This document shows, piece after piece, positions 4,314 to 5,783 of a DNA stretch of 5,783 nt. Source of the stretch: Pirellulales bacterium (GTDB taxonomy: Bacteria; Planctomycetota; Planctomycetia; Pirellulales; Thermoguttaceae); contig JAUWJC010000290.1 in NCBI GenBank assembly GCA_030607895.1, positions 1 to 5,783 on the forward strand. The letters are read 5' to 3'. The position numbers and the translations under genes are program-made. Each line of letters opens with the position of its first letter. Within the stretch, counting starts at the first letter, position 1. Under the pieces are notes generated by a model. The model searched no databases, was not told where the DNA came from, and worked only from the letters and a program-made list of their open reading frames with translations.

Positions 4314-5783
4314 CGACGACAGCCGACGATTCACAAGCACGGCTCCGCCGCCGTGTGTACCTACTGTTGATTGTGCTTGGTACGGGCGCAATGCTGGGGC
4401 GTATTCTGGCGGTGGACGCCGTAGACCAGGCGGCACTCCAGAAGTACCGCATCCGCAAGGCGATAAGCGAGAAGGCCGATCTGCTGAAGAAAAGGGGGCT
4501 CGAAGGAGAACGGCTCGAACGGGCGATGGAAAAAGAGGAAGCCCGAATCCGAAAGCTCCTTCGGCTCCGGCGGCCTTTTCTAAGCGCTAACGACCGCAGC
4601 CGATGGTGCGCGGTCCGGGCGCTGGTTGAGGAAGACATGCGGGTGGAGGGGGCACCGTACGCCATCGACAAGGTAATTGCGGAGCCAACCTGGGACACCA
4701 TCGACATGGTCAAGCACGACGGCCACCTCTATTCGAGCAAGCCGCCGCTGTTTCCCACCTTGATCGCCGCCGAATACTGGCTGATCCATCGTCTGACCGG
4801 CGCCACGCTGGACACGCATCCGAATGCCATCGGCCGGTTCATCGTGGCGACGGTCAACGTAATCCCGCTGCTCGTGTACTTCCTGCTTCTGGCCCGGCTG
4901 ATCGAGCGGTTCGGCACGAGCGACTGGGGACGGTTGTTCGTGATGGGCGTGGCCGCCTTCGGCACGTTTCTGACTACTTTCAGCGTGGTAATCAACAATC
5001 ATCTGCCCGCCGCCGTGTGTGCAATGGTGGCGTTGTATGCCACGGTGCGGATTTGGTTCGACGGACGGCGCGAGTTGCGGTACTTCTTCGTCGCCGGGTT
5101 GTTTTCCGCGCTGATGGCCGCCAACGAGCTGCCGGCTGCTGTCCTGTTTGCCGCAATCGGCGCCGGGTTGTTGTGGCGGGCGCCGCGTCAGACCGTTTTG
5201 GGATTTGCGCCCGCGGCGATTATTGTGGCGGCCGGCTTCTTCGGCACCAACTGGATCGCTCACCACAGTCTCCGCCCGCCCTACATGCACCGGGGCGAAG
5301 GAGATAACTGGTACGACTACACTTACGAACGCAACGGCAAGCAATACGAAAGCTATTGGAACAACCGCGTGGGCATCGACCGGGGTGAGCCGTCGCGTGC
5401 CGTGTATGCCTTGCACGTACTGGTCGGACACCATGGAATATTCTCGCTGACTCCCGTCTGGCTGCTAAGCGCCGGCGGTCTGGTTATGTGGCTGTCAAGA
5501 CGGGAGCAGGGCCTGCGGGAATTGGCCTTGCTGATCGGCGCGGTGTCGGCGGCGTGCCTGGTCTTCTATCTGCTGCGACCGCTCGGCGACCGCAACTACG
5601 GCGGCATGACCTGCGGGCTGCGCTGGATGTTCTGGTGTACCCCGTTGTGGCTCCTGGCGATGCTTCCCGCCGCCGACGCAATGAGTCGCCGGGCATGGAC
5701 CCGCGGCCTGGCCTTGGTGCTGTTGGTCGTTTCGGTTGCTTCGGCCACATATCCCACCTGGAATCCCTGGACCCACCCCTGGC
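4310..5783 (+). CDS. GT-C-like (GT39/ArnT-type) multi-pass membrane glycosyltransferase, 3' end cut by window
   Basis: An open frame from ATG 4310 to the window end, 491 complete codons with no stop. The ATGA overlap with the GT2 stop implies translational coupling. Segment 16-35 is a first membrane helix, and many hydrophobic helices follow from about residue 148. RSRWCAVRALVEEDMRVEG (96-114), AIDKV (118-122), DTIDMVKHDG (129-138) and YSSKPPLFP (141-149) resemble the first large external loop of GT-C enzymes, where an acidic residue (perhaps D95) and a K/H-P-P motif shape the active site. Such enzymes take a sugar from a polyprenyl-phosphate donor outside the cytoplasm, matching the adjacent GT2. 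A charged, probably helical stretch (45-88, rich in K, R, E) sits between helix 1 and the loop. A hydrophilic Tyr/Asn-rich loop (about 330-357) may be extracytoplasmic. Acceptor is unknown; a non-catalytic relative is possible. Confidence 0.75.
   Translation, partial: MTTTADDSQARLRRRVYLLLIVLGTGAMLGRILAVDAVDQAALQKYRIRKAISEKADLLKKRGLEGERLERAMEKEEARIRKLLRLRRPFLSANDRSRWCAVRALVEEDMRVEGAPYAIDKVIAEPTWDTIDMVKHDGHLYSSKPPLFPTLIAAEYWLIHRLTGATLDTHPNAIGRFIVATVNVIPLLVYFLLLARLIERFGTSDWGRLFVMGVAAFGTFLTTFSVVINNHLPAAVCAMVALYATVRIWFDGRRELRYFFVAGLFSALMAANELPAAVLFAAIGAGLLWRAPRQTVLGFAPAAIIVAAGFFGTNWIAHHSLRPPYMHRGEGDNWYDYTYERNGKQYESYWNNRVGIDRGEPSRAVYALHVLVGHHGIFSLTPVWLLSAGGLVMWLSRREQGLRELALLIGAVSAACLVFYLLRPLGDRNYGGMTCGLRWMFWCTPLWLLAMLPAADAMSRRAWTRGLALVLLVVSVASATYPTWNPWTHPW

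Noticed and set aside
4580..5434. A 284-codon minus-strand open frame
   Set aside because: It is antisense to the GT-C-like gene, has a His/Gln/Gly-rich composition typical of GC-rich shadow frames, and shows no recognisable domain.

Overview
The window looks like a chromosomal stretch of a planctomycete, probably order Pirellulales. This is an inference from gene style (GC-rich, GTG starts, polyprenyl-sugar membrane enzymes) and from repeat-laden intergenic DNA of a kind I associate with that group. No rRNA or other marker gene confirms it.

Layout. Positions 1-378 hold no gene but a stack of inverted repeats: a hairpin with 7-bp tandem arms (6-66 / 268-330) whose loop contains a 160-bp miniature transposon-like element (90-249). 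A minus-strand AI-2E family membrane transporter fills 379-1563. The divergent intergenic region 1564-2015 contains concentric inverted repeats around a 31-bp-arm hairpin. The plus strand then carries three genes: an LPG-synthase-TM/UPF0104 membrane protein (2016-2990), a GT2 polyprenyl-phosphate glycosyltransferase (3324-4313), and a GT-C-like multi-pass membrane protein running off the window end (4310-5783+).

How the genes fit together. The GT2 enzyme probably loads a sugar onto a polyprenyl phosphate. The GT-C-like protein, whose start overlaps the GT2 stop by 4 bp, probably uses such a lipid-linked sugar on the outer face of the membrane. The UPF0104 protein resembles membrane domains that often sit beside such enzymes. 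The three may form one envelope-glycosylation unit; the AI-2E transporter is divergent and separate.

Main discovery. Two elements, 90-249 (160 bp) and 3039-3308 (270 bp), share ends of the form GTAA[C/T][C/T]GTTCA...GGG in inverted orientation. Each is flanked by its own perfect 8-bp direct repeat: TCTCTTCC (82-89 and 250-257) and GAAAGAAG (3031-3038 and 3309-3316). GTAA ends plus 8-bp target duplications are hallmarks of the IS66 family, so these look like non-autonomous IS66-type miniature elements. Apart from their ends their interiors are unrelated, and both are built of nested hairpins whose arms are short tandem repeats. The second element sits immediately before the GT2 gene. Removing it with one duplicate brings the UPF0104 and GT2 genes from 333 bp apart to 55 bp, suggesting that it split a compact operon.
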